Shown: positions 1 through 10,281 of the stretch, in pieces
Position numbering within the stretch: the first letter of the stretch is position 1
Layout of the letters: each line of letters starts with the position of its first letter
From: Rubrivivax sp.
GTDB lineage: Bacteria; Pseudomonadota; Gammaproteobacteria; Burkholderiales; Burkholderiaceae_C
Direction of reading: 5' to 3'
Assembly (NCBI GenBank): GCA_020248915.1
Contig: JADCGP010000005.1
Location: forward strand, 210,506 to 274,505
Length of the DNA: 64,000 bases
Position numbers and translations under genes: made by a program
Notes under the pieces: generated by a model
What the model saw: the letters and a program-made list of their open reading frames with translations, nothing else
What the model was told of the DNA's origin: nothing
Database searches by the model: none

Positions 1-2852
1 ATCGTCATGATCACGTTTCCGGTGGCGAGATCGGTGTCGGTGAAGAAGAACACCGAGCCAGTCGTCGTCGACAGCTTGCGCAGCGCCGTGACGTTCTGGC
101 CCGACGAGGCGAAGGTCCCCGACTCGGTGGTGAACGCCTCGAACTCCGGCGTGCCGTCGTTGTTGACGTCGATCTGCACCGCGAACCCGGCCGGGTAGTT
201 GGGATGCGACCGTGCTCCCCAGGTGTTCACCGCGAACTGGATGCCCCACACCGGCGCCTCGTTCGTGCCGCCGATCTGCACCAGCCGCACACCCACCGCG
301 CGCAGGTCGATGACGGCGTAGCCGTCGCCCTCTCCAGGCAGTTGCGACGGTGGCAGTTGCGGGCTGGTGCCCGTGAGGTAGAACGCCTCGACGCGACCGT
401 CCACGGACCCGCCGGCGTTGGTCATCGCCAGCGGCGCGGACGCAGCGCCGCCCATGGCGATCGAGGCCGGCGCCACGACGTTGTGTGCGCGGTGCGGCAG
501 GATGTGCCAGGGCAGGCGCACCGTGTCGGTGGCGTCGGCGATCGTCACGTAGCCGTCGTACTCGGGCAGGTCAAGCAGCGAGCCGTCGCCGCCAGCGGCC
601 CCGCCGTTGACGCCGGTGCTGGCCCAGGTGGGAAGCAGCGCTGCGTTGACCGTGGCCGTCAGCATGAACGTCGCGCTGCCGTTGGCCGGCACCGAGACGG
701 TGGCCGGCGCGCTCAGCGTCACACCACCCGAGGCCTGGTCGTTGGCGTAGCGGAAGCTGCGGCCGATCGTGTAGGTGCGGGCCACGTTGGCGTAGTTGCG
801 CACCAGCACGCGCTTGCGGTAGACCTGCGTGCCGACGTTGCGGGTGACGCCCATCGACAGGCTCACCGCGGCGGGGTCGGAGGCGTCCCAGGCGCCGGTG
901 GTCAGCGCGGCGGAGCGGTTGACGCGCACCTCACCGGCCCCGATGCGGGTGATCGGCAGCAGCGGGTTGGTCGCCGAGGCCGGACCGGCACGGAGGGTGA
1001 CGTTGGTCTCGGCCGCGTTCATCAGCCGCGCCTTGACCTCGTGCGGCTGCAGCGCTGGGTTCTGCTGCAGCAGCAGCGCGGCGGAACCGGCCACCATCGG
1101 GGCCGCGCCGGAGGTGCCGCCGAAGACAGACTGCCCGTTGCCGGTGCCCACCTCGGCCGACAGCGAGGCGCCCGGGGCGCCGATGTCGGGCTTGATCTGT
1201 CCGATGCCGTTCGAGGGGCCGCGCGAACTGATCGCCACGATGCTGCCGGCCGCCGAGATCGGTGTACCGGTGTTCGCCGTCACCGTGTCGCCTGCGGCGA
1301 GCCGCGTACGGATCGTGTTGCCGTCGGCCTGCGTGAGGACCAGCGCGGGGATGATCGCCCCGCCGGCGACGGGCGGGCCCTGCACGAACGTCGGCGGGTC
1401 GCCCGCGGCGTTGTTGTCGATGATGATGCCCACGGCGCCGGCGTTGGCCGCGTGCGTGACCTTGTCGCTGACCGAACAGGTACCGCGCCGCACGATGGCC
1501 ACGAAGCCCGTCAGCGACCCCGACGGCAGCGCGGCGCAGGCGTCGTTGGCCGGGGGCGCACCGGGACTGGCGGCCGTGGCCTTGACGTTGCCGGCGAACG
1601 TGCCGGGGGCCCAGGCCATGGTGTTGGTGTTGGTGATCGTGCCGGCGATCGACGCCGGGGCGGTGATCACCAATGGCAGCACGGTGGCCGTCGGCACCTG
1701 GGTCTGCGCGACGCTGATTGCCGACGTCGACATCGAGGGCGAGCCGGTGATGAAGGGCCGGTTGGCGCTGTTGCCTGCCGACGCGACGACGACGACGCCG
1801 AACTGCGAGGCGGCATTCGTCGAGAAGACGGTGGGGTTCTCGCGCTGCCCGTAGGAGGCGCCAAACGACATGTTGATCACGTCGACCGCGTCGGAGAGGT
1901 CGCCGTCCTGGTTCGGGTCGAGCGAGAAGTCGATGCCCTGCAGCATGGCGATACCGCTGCACGGGCTCCCGAGCGCAGAGCAAACCTTAACCGCGTACAG
2001 CTTGGCACCGGGCGCGACGCCCTTGCGCACGCCGTCGGCGCTACGGCCGAGGATGATGTCGGCGACGTTGTTGCCGTGACCGCCGGTGACGGTGCGGGCG
2101 ATCGGGTTCGGGTCCGGCTGGAGCGGCGGGGTGCCACCAAGACCAGTCCATACCTCGCCGACGAAGTCGTACCCGCCGATCACCTTGGGGGCCGTCGGGC
2201 CGAAGAAGCTGGCGCAGATGCCGCTCGGCGCCACGTTGGCCTGCGCGTAGCAGGTGTTGTAGTCGGCGACCGAGCCCGTGCCGCCCAGGTTGTAGTGCAT
2301 GAAGTCGACGCCCGAGTCGAGCACCGCGACGCGCACGCCCGTGCCGTCCAGGCCGGCGGCCTGCAGCACCGATGCGCCGATGTAGGGTACGGTGGTGGCC
2401 AGGTCGAGCTGGTAGTCGCCGACCTGCAGCACCTGGGCCACGCCGGGCAGGCGTGCGATCACCGGGGCCTGGCTGGCCGCGACCTCGACGACCAGTGCGT
2501 TGCTCGCCTTGGTCAGCGACGCGACCTGACGCCCGCCGAGAGCGCCGATCTGCGACATCAGCGTCGCCTGCTTGGCCGCCAGCTGCGCCGTGTAGGCGCG
2601 CTGCTGGTCGGCCGTCATCTTCATGCCGCTCCGCTTGTTGCCTGCCACTGCGGCCAGCGGCGCGTCACCGAGGCGGACGAACAGCGGGACCAAGTCATTG
2701 CCCGATCCGGCGGGCTGCTGCGCGGTGCTGGGTGCGGACGAAGGCACCGCCAGCGCGGAAACGTTGGTCTGGGCATGAACGCCCGCGACGGCGCCCAGCG
2801 CGGCGCCGATCAGCATGCCGTGCACGGGGCGAGCAAGTCGAAAAAGCCTCAT
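1..2852 (-). CDS. Secreted S8 (subtilisin-like) serine protease, C-terminus beyond window
   Basis: Partial gene; about 950 codons are visible and the frame is still open at base 1. The start is ATG 2852, preceded by a strong AGGAGGA Shine-Dalgarno. An N-terminal signal peptide ends near GAVAGVHA. An I9-type propeptide-like segment (about residues 50-150) follows, then a subtilase domain with Asp179 in VAVLDSGVD, His259 in GGHGNNVAD and Ser581 in GTSGAAPMVAG. The 320-residue gap between His and Ser is much longer than in plain subtilisin and contains a PA (protease-associated) domain (about 400-520), as in Vpr/lactocepin-type proteases. After the Ser comes a beta-rich region like the fibronectin-type domains of this family. 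It probably degrades proteins outside the cell or at the surface (inference). It lies downstream of the PEP-CTERM gene on the same strand and may be co-transcribed with it. Confidence 0.9.
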   Translation of the reverse strand, partial: MRLFRLARPVHGMLIGAALGAVAGVHAQTNVSALAVPSSAPSTAQQPAGSGNDLVPLFVRLGDAPLAAVAGNKRSGMKMTADQQRAYTAQLAAKQATLMSQIGALGGRQVASLTKASNALVVEVAASQAPVIARLPGVAQVLQVGDYQLDLATTVPYIGASVLQAAGLDGTGVRVAVLDSGVDFMHYNLGGTGSVADYNTCYAQANVAPSGICASFFGPTAPKVIGGYDFVGEVWTGLGGTPPLQPDPNPIARTVTGGHGNNVADIILGRSADGVRKGVAPGAKLYAVKVCSALGSPCSGIAMLQGIDFSLDPNQDGDLSDAVDVINMSFGASYGQRENPTVFSTNAASQFGVVVVASAGNSANRPFITGSPSMSTSAISVAQTQVPTATVLPLVITAPASIAGTITNTNTMAWAPGTFAGNVKATAASPGAPPANDACAALPSGSLTGFVAIVRRGTCSVSDKVTHAANAGAVGIIIDNNAAGDPPTFVQGPPVAGGAIIPALVLTQADGNTIRTRLAAGDTVTANTGTPISAAGSIVAISSRGPSNGIGQIKPDIGAPGASLSAEVGTGNGQSVFGGTSGAAPMVAGSAALLLQQNPALQPHEVKARLMNAAETNVTLRAGPASATNPLLPITRIGAGEVRVNRSAALTTGAWDASDPAAVSLSMGVTRNVGTQVYRKRVLVRNYANVARTYTIGRSFRYANDQASGGVTLSAPATVSVPANGSATFMLTATVNAALLPTWASTGVNGGAAGGDGSLLDLPEYDGYVTIADATDTVRLPWHILPHRAHNVVAPASIAMGGAASAPLAMTNAGGSVDGRVEAFYLTGTSPQLPPSQLPGEGDGYAVIDLRAVGVRLVQIGGTNEAPVWGIQFAVNTWGARSHPNYPAGFAVQIDVNNDGTPEFEAFTTESGTFASSGQNVTALRKLSTTTGSVFFFTDTDLATGNVIMT

Positions 2853-2885
2853 GGGCTCCTCCTGGTTATGGCTACAGCTTCGACG

Positions 2886-2910
2886 CCCGCGCCGGGGGCA
2901 CCGGCGCGGG
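2886..2910 (-). other. GC-rich hairpin in the spacer between the PEP-CTERM gene and the protease gene
   Basis: A perfect 10-bp inverted repeat, CCCGCGCCGG / CCGGCGCGGG, with a 5-nt loop. It lies 38 nt after the PEP-CTERM stop and 34 nt before the protease ATG. No T-run follows, so this is not a classical terminator. It could attenuate or stabilise a shared transcript (inference). Confidence 0.4.
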
Positions 2911-2948
2911 ACGGGGTCGGGAACGTTGTCGGGCAGGAAGGTACCGTC

Positions 2949-3623
2949 TCAGACGGCACGCCCGCTTTGTAGCGGCTGAACCCGCTGCCTGCGAATCAGG
3001 AAAAACAGCCCCCCGGCCACCAGTGCCAGTGTGCCAGGCGTCGGAACGTCGACCGCGATCTGGTAGGCGCCAACCAGCGAGGGGTTGAGGCTCAGCGGCG
3101 AGCCCATCCAGCCCGCCAAGGCGCTGGTGGACAGGACCGCGCCGGTGCCGAAGCTGTCGAAGATCGGGTTGCCCATCGCGTCCATCGGCTCGACGCCGGC
3201 GTATGCGATGGCGAGGTAGTAGTCGCCGACGGGAAGCTGGTTGACCAGGTTGAAGAAGGCCTGGCCGTTGCCGCCGCTCTCGTCGTCCATCGCGACGCCC
3301 ATGCCGGCACCGTCGAAGAGGAACAGCACCGGGTCGGCGATCAGCGAGGTGTCGAAGCCGAGGCCGGTGGAGGCGCCGAGGATGCAGCGCAGCAGGTCGA
3401 TCCGGTACATGTCGACCAGGTCGAGGCTGTTGGGCTCGTTCGACAGGCCGCCGCTGATCAGCAGGTTGACGTAGCCGTTCCGGGCGTCCTGCGCCGTGGC
3501 CAGCGAATCGCCGGCATCGGTCTCGGAGATACTGATCGGCGCCGCGCTGGCAGGACTGGCCAGCATCGCAAAGCAGGCGGCTACGGCGGCCAAGCCGCCA
3601 CGAAGCCGGGCATTGAAGGTCAT
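2949..3623 (-). CDS. PEP-CTERM-type sorting domain protein, function unknown
   Basis: 224 aa. ATG 3623 has an AGGAGA ribosome site. The N-terminal signal peptide ends in SPASA (about residue 27). The middle is a non-catalytic beta-rich exported domain of the pre-peptidase-like type seen in many PEP-CTERM proteins; it has a DVxLFLFDGAG-like pattern and a YYLAIAY strand. The C-terminus has VPTPGTLALV, a hydrophobic helix and then RRQR. That is the VPxP variant of the PEP-CTERM sorting signal, which exosortase/archaeosortase-type transpeptidases cleave. Exosortase systems normally co-occur with exopolysaccharide production, and sugar-nucleotide and EpsD-like genes occur at 17.6-24.6 kb. No exosortase gene is in the window. 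Confidence 0.8.
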   Translation of the reverse strand: MTFNARLRGGLAAVAACFAMLASPASAAPISISETDAGDSLATAQDARNGYVNLLISGGLSNEPNSLDLVDMYRIDLLRCILGASTGLGFDTSLIADPVLFLFDGAGMGVAMDDESGGNGQAFFNLVNQLPVGDYYLAIAYAGVEPMDAMGNPIFDSFGTGAVLSTSALAGWMGSPLSLNPSLVGAYQIAVDVPTPGTLALVAGGLFFLIRRQRVQPLQSGRAV

Positions 3624-3956
3624 GGTGTTTCTCCTAGGCTTGCAGAAAGATCCGCCGGAATTAACCAGCTAATCGGCTGGCCAGCAAGTTCCGGGCCTGC
3701 GCTCTGCGAGGATGAAGGGGCCGGGACGGTCTTCCGAGGGCAAAGACCCCGTGCAGTGCGTCACGGTGCGGATGGTCGGACGTGAAGTCCTTCGCGCTGC
3801 TGTAAGCTCCGCCGACACCGGGTTATCACGGGGTCGCGCTCGCCTCGCTCCGACGCCCGGGCGCGCGGAGGCGGCAGCCCGCACTCGCCGGCTGCCTACA
3901 CTTGCAGGCTCGGCCCGCCCAAAGACCCCTGTGCAGCCCGTCGACCCCCCGAGCCC
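3624..3956. other. 333-bp intergenic region between divergent genes
   Basis: It separates the PEP-CTERM gene (-) from argJ (+) and should hold both promoters. There is a slightly A/T-richer patch around 3650-3675 (TTAACCAGCTAAT). I looked for a -24/-12 sigma-54 element, which is frequent upstream of PEP-CTERM genes, and found no correctly spaced copy. No convincing hairpin or small ORF was seen. Confidence 0.4.
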
Positions 3957-5195
3957 ATGCCCGTCGATCTTGTCCCTCCCGACCCCTCCCGGATCCACCC
4001 CGTTGCCGGCCTCCGCCTCGGCACCGCCATGGCGGGCATCCGCAAGCCGGGCCGGCGTGACCTCGTCGTCTTCGAGCTTGCCGCGGGCTCGGCGGTGGCC
4101 GGCGTGTTCACGCGGAACCGCTTCTGCGCCGCGCCGGTGCAGCTGTGCCGCGAGCACCTGGCGGGTGGCGCCGGCATCCGCGCGCTGCTGATCAACACCG
4201 GCAACGCCAACGCAGGCACCGGCGAGGACGGGCTGGCGCGCGCCCGGCGCAGCTGCGCGGCGCTGGCCTCGAGGCTCGGCATTGGCGAGCAGCAGGTGCT
4301 GCCGTTCTCCACCGGCGTCATCATGGAGACGCTGCCGGTCGATCGCATCGAGGCCGGCCTGCCGGCTGCGGTGGCCGCGCTGCGGCCCGCCGACGGCGCC
4401 GCCTGGGCCGAGGCCGCGGCCGGCATCATGACCACCGACACCGTGCCCAAGGCCGCCTCGCGGCAGGTGTCCATCGGCGGCCGCACGGTCACCGTCACCG
4501 GCATCGCCAAGGGCGCCGGGATGATCCGCCCGAACATGGCGACGATGCTCGGCTTCGTCGCCACCGACGCCGTGGTCGCGCCCGAGCTGCTGCAGCCGCT
4601 GGTGCGCGAGGCCGCCGACCGCAGCTTCAACCGCATCACCGTCGACGGCGACACCTCGACCAACGACTCCTTCGTGCTCGTGGCCACCCGGCTGGCCGGC
4701 CATGGCGAGATCACCTCGCTCGACGGGCCCGAGGGCCGCGCACTGCGCGAGGCGCTGTGCGCGGTCTCGGAGCAACTGGCGATGGCCATCGTGCGCGATG
4801 GCGAGGGCGCCAGCAAGTTCATCACCGTCCGCGTCGAGGGCGGCCGCGACGAGGCCGAGTGCCTGGCCGCGGCCTACGCGGTCGCGCACTCGCCGCTCGT
4901 GAAGACCGCGTTCTTCGCCAGCGACCCCAACCTCGGCCGCATCCTGGCCGCGGTGGGCTACGCCGGCATCGACGACCTCGACCAGGGACTGATCGACCTG
5001 TTCCTCGACGACGTGCACGTGGTCGAGCGCGGCGGCCGTCGGCCGCAGTATCGCGAGGAGGACGGCCAGCGCGTGATGCGCGGAAGCGAGATCACGATCC
5101 GCGTCCGGCTGCACCGCGGCCCGGCCTCCGCCCAGGTCTGGACCTGCGACCTGTCGCTCGACTACGTCCGCATCAACGCGGACTACCGTTCCTGA
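3957..5195 (+). CDS. argJ: Bifunctional glutamate N-acetyltransferase / amino-acid acetyltransferase ArgJ
   Basis: 412 aa, full length for ArgJ. It transfers acetyl from N-acetylornithine to glutamate, and in bifunctional members also uses acetyl-CoA, in arginine biosynthesis in the cytoplasm. The hallmark self-cleavage segment [16 protein letters not shown] is present; Thr196 (of ATML) would be the N-terminal nucleophile of the beta chain. [11 protein letters not shown] precedes it, and [10 protein letters not shown] and [10 protein letters not shown] follow. The C-terminus INADYRS is family-typical. The ATG at 3957 starts the conserved [10 protein letters not shown]-terminus. The downstream MFS gene begins inside the argJ stop codon, so the two are probably translationally coupled. 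Confidence 0.95.
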   Translation: MPVDLVPPDPSRIHPVAGLRLGTAMAGIRKPGRRDLVVFELAAGSAVAGVFTRNRFCAAPVQLCREHLAGGAGIRALLINTGNANAGTGEDGLARARRSCAALASRLGIGEQQVLPFSTGVIMETLPVDRIEAGLPAAVAALRPADGAAWAEAAAGIMTTDTVPKAASRQVSIGGRTVTVTGIAKGAGMIRPNMATMLGFVATDAVVAPELLQPLVREAADRSFNRITVDGDTSTNDSFVLVATRLAGHGEITSLDGPEGRALREALCAVSEQLAMAIVRDGEGASKFITVRVEGGRDEAECLAAAYAVAHSPLVKTAFFASDPNLGRILAAVGYAGIDDLDQGLIDLFLDDVHVVERGGRRPQYREEDGQRVMRGSEITIRVRLHRGPASAQVWTCDLSLDYVRINADYRS

Positions 5196-6508
5196 GCGCG
5201 CTCGACCGCGTCCTCGACCGCCTCGGGCTGCCGGCGGCGGACCTCTGGCGCGACCGCAGCTACCTGCGCCTGTGGAGCAGCATCCTCACCGCGAGCTTCG
5301 GCAACCAGGTGATGATGCTCGCGCTGCCGCTGACCGCGGCGGTGCTGCTGAACGCCACGCCGACGCAGATGGGGCTGCTGACGGCGATCGAGCTGCTGCC
5401 CTTCCTGCTGCTGTCGCTGCCCTCGGGCGTGTGGCTAGACCGCGTGCGCAAGCTGCCGGTGTACGTCGGCGGCGAGCTGCTGGTGGCCGCCGGCGCGATC
5501 AGCGTGCCGGCGGCCTGGGCGCTGGGCTGGCTGTCGATGGAGTGGCTCTACGTGGTGGGCTTCATCGTCGGCACCGTGCACACGGTGTCGGGCAGCGCAG
5601 CGCAGATCGTGCTTACGCAGGTGGTGCCGCGCGACCGCCTGGTCGAGGCGCACGCGAAGAACGCGCTCGCGTCGTCGGGCGCCGAGGTCGTCGGCCCCGG
5701 GCTGGCGGGCTTCCTGATCAAGCTCTTCGGCGCACCCCTGGCGATGCTGGTCAACGCCGTGCTGCTGATCGGCTCGGCGCTGATCCTGCGCGGGATCGGC
5801 GTGCAGGAGCGGCGCGAGCCGGCGCCCGACGCCGACTTCTGGCGCGACCTGAAGACCGGCCTTCGCTTCTGCGCGCAGAACCGGCTGCTGGTCACGCTGG
5901 CGGCGCTGATGGGGACCTGGCAGATGGCCCACTACGCGGCCGTGACGGTGCAGATCCTGTTCGCCACGCGCACGCTCGGGCTGTCGGAGCAGCAGGTGGG
6001 GCTGTGCTACATGGGTGTGGGTCTCGGCACCATCGTGGGCAGCGTGTACGGCCGCCGCATCAGCCACCGCATCGGTCCCGGCCCGTGCATCGTCGTCGGC
6101 TACGCGACGGTGGGGCTGGGGTGGGCGGCGGCGGCGCTGACCCCGGCAGGCCCGCTGGGCGTGGCCGCCTTCGCGTTCATGATGGCCACGTTCGCCGCCG
6201 GCGCGGTGCTCATCTTCATCAACTTCCTCGCGCTGCGGCAGGCGGTCACGCCCGAGCCGCTGCTCGGCCGCATGACGGCGACGATGCGGTGGCTCACGTT
6301 GCTGGCCGCCGGGCCTGGCGCGCTGCTGGGCGGCTGGCTCGGCGAGCACTTGGGCCTGCGCTGGGCGCTGGGTTTCGCAGCCATCGTGTCGCTGCTGCTG
6401 GTGGTGGTGGCCTGGCGGCTGCCGCTGATCCGCAGCCTGCGGCAGCTGCCCGAGCCCGACCGGCCGACCGACTGGATCGGCCTGGAGACCGACGTCCGGC
6501 CGACCTGA
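5192..6508 (+). CDS. MFS transporter, EntS-like exporter family
   Basis: About 438 aa with roughly 12 hydrophobic segments. The first begins after [20 protein letters not shown] and the loop-2 motif is [15 protein letters not shown]. The arrangement fits the MFS_3/EntS-like exporters that move small molecules out of the cytoplasm; the substrate is unknown. The start is uncertain: between the argJ end and the hydrophobic start there is no ATG, GTG or TTG in this frame. CTG 5192-5194 overlaps the argJ TGA as CTGA and gives the expected N-terminus ([19 protein letters not shown]), so I place the start there. The first in-frame ATG, at about 5311, would remove part of TM1. The closely overlapped argJ is not an obvious functional partner. 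Confidence 0.8.
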   Translation: MSALDRVLDRLGLPAADLWRDRSYLRLWSSILTASFGNQVMMLALPLTAAVLLNATPTQMGLLTAIELLPFLLLSLPSGVWLDRVRKLPVYVGGELLVAAGAISVPAAWALGWLSMEWLYVVGFIVGTVHTVSGSAAQIVLTQVVPRDRLVEAHAKNALASSGAEVVGPGLAGFLIKLFGAPLAMLVNAVLLIGSALILRGIGVQERREPAPDADFWRDLKTGLRFCAQNRLLVTLAALMGTWQMAHYAAVTVQILFATRTLGLSEQQVGLCYMGVGLGTIVGSVYGRRISHRIGPGPCIVVGYATVGLGWAAAALTPAGPLGVAAFAFMMATFAAGAVLIFINFLALRQAVTPEPLLGRMTATMRWLTLLAAGPGALLGGWLGEHLGLRWALGFAAIVSLLLVVVAWRLPLIRSLRQLPEPDRPTDWIGLETDVRPT

Positions 6509-6530
6509 GCGCCAGCGCCGCCGGCGAGCT

Positions 6531-7280
6531 TCAGGCGTGCCGGCCCGCTCCGGGCGCGAAGACGTCGACCGCGTCCGTGATCAGGCCGTCGATGCCGAGC
6601 CCGAGCAGATGCCGCGCGCGCTGTGGATCATTGACCGTGTAGCACAGCGCGCGCAACCCGGCGGCGTGCAGGCGCTGGATCACGGCCGCGTCCATCCATT
6701 CGTGGTTGGTGATCACCGCGACGCAACCGAGCGCGCCGGCCACCTCGAACCAGCCGTCCCACGGCGTGTCTGCCAGCAGCGCACGAGGCAACTCGGGGGC
6801 GCTGTCGCGCGCCCCCTGCAGCGCCTCGGGCTGGAAGCTCGACAACAGCGGCGGCAGCGCATCGCCGGCCCACAGTCGCTGCACGGCCTGGCCCACGGCC
6901 ACGCCGGTGGCGAGGTCGACGCCGGGCGTGGGCTTGATCTCCAGGTCGAGCGCGAACGCGTTGCGGCGCAGGTAGCGGGCCACGGCGTCGAGGCTGGGGA
7001 TCGGCTCGCCGGCGTAGGCGCGCGAGTGCCAGCCGCCCGCGTCCAGTCGCGACAGCTCCGACCACGGGCGCTCGCCGGCGACGCCGCGCTCGGGCGTCGT
7101 GCGCTCGAGCGTCGCGTCGTGCAGCAGGAAGGGCACGCCGTCGGCGCTGAGCTTGACGTCGCACTCGAACGCGTGCCAGCCGTGCGCGGCGCCGACGCGG
7201 AAGGCCGCGAGCGTGTTCTCCGGGGCCAGCTTGCCGGCGCCGCGGTGCGCGATCCAGAGCGGGTAGGGCCAGTCGCGCAT
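6531..7280 (-). CDS. ugpQ: Glycerophosphodiester phosphodiesterase UgpQ
   Basis: 249 aa from ATG 7280. It hydrolyses glycerophosphodiesters to glycerol-3-phosphate plus alcohol in the cytoplasm. GDPD-domain signatures are IAHRGAGKLAPENTLAAF at the N-terminus (catalytic His-Arg and Glu), FECDVKLSADGVPFLLHD (metal-binding Glu/Asp and second catalytic His) and LDLEIKP. The C-terminus has NHEWMD and CYTVNDPQRARHLLGLGIDG, typical of UgpQ. The start lies 4 bp past the ugpC stop, so it is the last gene of the ugpBAECQ operon. An upstream in-frame extension to 7343 overlaps ugpC and is less likely. Confidence 0.93.
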   Translation of the reverse strand: MRDWPYPLWIAHRGAGKLAPENTLAAFRVGAAHGWHAFECDVKLSADGVPFLLHDATLERTTPERGVAGERPWSELSRLDAGGWHSRAYAGEPIPSLDAVARYLRRNAFALDLEIKPTPGVDLATGVAVGQAVQRLWAGDALPPLLSSFQPEALQGARDSAPELPRALLADTPWDGWFEVAGALGCVAVITNHEWMDAAVIQRLHAAGLRALCYTVNDPQRARHLLGLGIDGLITDAVDVFAPGAGRHA

Positions 7281-7284
7281 CGCG

Positions 7285-8349
<1,065 letters not shown>

Positions 8350-8362
8350 TCCCTTGCCTGCC

Positions 8363-9268
8363 TCACTTCTCGGAGTCGACGAGGCCCTTGACGAACCAGC
8401 GCCGCATCAGCACCACCACGAGGGCCGGCGGCACGACGGCCAGCAAGGTGGTGCCCATCACCTGCGGCCAGTCGGTGGTGGCGTCGCCCGTGCCGATCAT
8501 CTTGGTGATGCCGACGACGATGGTGTCCAGCCGGTTGTCGGTGGTGATCAGCAGCGGCCACAGGTACTGGTTCCAGCCGTAGATGAACAGGATCACCGAG
8601 AGCGCGGCGATGTTGGTCGCCGACAGCGGCAGCACCACGTCCTTGAAGAACCGCATCGGGCCGGCGCCGTCGATGCGTGCGGCCTCGACCAGCTCGTCGG
8701 GGATCGTCAGGAAGAACTGCCGGAACAGCAGCGTGCCGGTCGCGCTGGCGATCAGCGGCAGGGTCAGCCCGGTCATCGTGTTGATCAGGCCGAGGTCGCT
8801 GACGACCTCGTAGGTGGGCATGATCCGCACCTCCACCGGCAGCATCAGCGTCAGGAAGATGAGCCAGAACGCGAGCATGCGGCCGGGGAAGCTGAAGAAC
8901 ACGATCGCGTAGGCCGACAGGATCGAGACGACGATCTTGCCGGCGGTGATCACCAGCGCCATGACGAGGCTGTTCCACATCATCTGCCACACCGGCGGCG
9001 ACAGGTACGTGCCCTGCATGCCCTGCAGCAGGATCTTGCGGTAGTTGTCGATGCCGTGGCCTCCGGGAAGCACCGGCATCGGCGCCTGCGCCACGTCGGG
9101 CGCGGTCAGCGTGCTGGCGACGAAGGCGATGTACAGCGGGAAGGCCGTGACCGCGATGCCGATCCACAGCACCAGGTGCGGGAACCACGCCAGGCGCCGG
9201 CCGTCGGGCCCGGCCGCTCCGCGGCCGGCCACGACCGGGGCGACGATGTCCTTGGCGATGCTGCTCAT
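8363..9268 (-). CDS. ugpE: Glycerol-3-phosphate ABC transporter permease UgpE
   Basis: 301 aa, six predicted membrane helices. The binding-protein-dependent transport EAA loop is [20 protein letters not shown], which docks onto UgpC. N-terminal [22 protein letters not shown] is the first helix. It pairs with UgpA to form the inner-membrane channel. It begins 18 bp after the ugpA stop, consistent with one transcript. Confidence 0.92.
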   Translation of the reverse strand: MSSIAKDIVAPVVAGRGAAGPDGRRLAWFPHLVLWIGIAVTAFPLYIAFVASTLTAPDVAQAPMPVLPGGHGIDNYRKILLQGMQGTYLSPPVWQMMWNSLVMALVITAGKIVVSILSAYAIVFFSFPGRMLAFWLIFLTLMLPVEVRIMPTYEVVSDLGLINTMTGLTLPLIASATGTLLFRQFFLTIPDELVEAARIDGAGPMRFFKDVVLPLSATNIAALSVILFIYGWNQYLWPLLITTDNRLDTIVVGITKMIGTGDATTDWPQVMGTTLLAVVPPALVVVLMRRWFVKGLVDSEK

Positions 9269-9286
9269 CTTGGCGTCCGCTCGGCC

Positions 9287-10171
9287 TCAGCCGTAGTGCA
9301 CGCGCCGCTCGACGAAGCGGAACTGGACCATCGTCAGAGCGACCACGATGACCATCAGCACCACGCTCTGAGCCGCCGAGCTGCCGAGGTCGAGGTTGTG
9401 GACGCCGTCCTTGTAGACCTTGTAGACGAGTGTCTCGGTGGCGGTGGCCGGACCGCCCTGCGTGACCGCGCTGATCACGCCGAAGGTGTCGAAGAAGGCG
9501 TACACGAGGCCGACCACGAGGAGGAAGAAGGTGGTGGGCGAGAGCAGCGGGAAGACGATGGTCCAGAAACGCCGCAGCGGCCGCGCGCCATCGATGGCCG
9601 CCGCCTCGAGCAGGCTCTTCGGGATCGCCTGCAGCCCGGCCAGGAAGAACAGGAAGTTGTAGGCCACCTGCTTCCAGGCCGAGGCCAGCACGACCAGCAC
9701 CATCGCGTCGGTGCCGTCCAGCACCGGGTTCCAGTCGACGCCCAGCGCCTTCAGCCACCAGGCCAGCACGCCGATCGACGGGTTGAACATGAACAGCCAC
9801 AGCACGCCGGCCACGGCCGGCGCGATCGCGTACGGGACCAGCATCGCCGTGGTGTAGAACGTGGAGCCCTTCAGCACGCGGTCGGCCATCACCGCGAGCC
9901 ACAGCGCAGGCACCATGGCCAGCACCGTGACGGCCAGCGCGAAGCCCAGCGTGCGCCGGAACGTGTCGACGTAGCCCTCGTCGGCGAAGACGTACTCGAA
10001 GTTGGCCAGCCCGACGAACTGCACCGAGGCGCCGAACGCGTCCTGCTGCAGCAGCGACATGTACACCGCCTGCGCACCCGGCCAGAAGAAGAACACGAGC
10101 GTCACCACCAACTGCGGCGCGATGAGCAGGTACGGCAGGCCCTTCTGGCTGAAGATGACGCGGCGTTGCAT
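9287..10171 (-). CDS. ugpA: Glycerol-3-phosphate ABC transporter permease UgpA
   Basis: 294 aa from ATG 10171 ([20 protein letters not shown]). The upstream open frame, which overlaps ugpB, is not family-like. Six membrane helices; the EAA loop is [20 protein letters not shown]. The periplasmic loop [14 protein letters not shown] segment is usual for UgpA. The gene is separated from ugpB by 110 bp that hold a strong stem-loop. No clear Shine-Dalgarno is visible before the ATG. Confidence 0.92.
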   Translation of the reverse strand: MQRRVIFSQKGLPYLLIAPQLVVTLVFFFWPGAQAVYMSLLQQDAFGASVQFVGLANFEYVFADEGYVDTFRRTLGFALAVTVLAMVPALWLAVMADRVLKGSTFYTTAMLVPYAIAPAVAGVLWLFMFNPSIGVLAWWLKALGVDWNPVLDGTDAMVLVVLASAWKQVAYNFLFFLAGLQAIPKSLLEAAAIDGARPLRRFWTIVFPLLSPTTFFLLVVGLVYAFFDTFGVISAVTQGGPATATETLVYKVYKDGVHNLDLGSSAAQSVVLMVIVVALTMVQFRFVERRVHYG

Positions 10172-10198
10172 CGGCGTGCTACGGGCTTCGGAAGCGAC

Positions 10199-10224
10199 GC
10201 GGCGGCCGGGGAACCGGCCGCCGC
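10199..10224 (-). other. Perfect stem-loop between ugpB and ugpA
   Basis: 11-bp perfect stem GCGGCGGCCGG / CCGGCCGCCGC around a 4-nt loop, in the 110-bp gap after the ugpB stop and before ugpA. No U-run follows. In many ABC importer operons such a hairpin protects the 3' end of the binding-protein message and lowers expression of the permease genes; that role here is inferred. Confidence 0.55.
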
Positions 10225-10281
10225 GGGTTCGGTGGAGGCGGCGAATTCGGGAGTATCGCCCGCCGCCCCCGCCTCGGCGCG

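Noticed and set aside
204..2972. Long plus-strand open frame (over 900 codons)
   Set aside because: Reads Arg/Gly/His-rich low-complexity protein. The minus strand encodes a clear S8 protease with catalytic triad.
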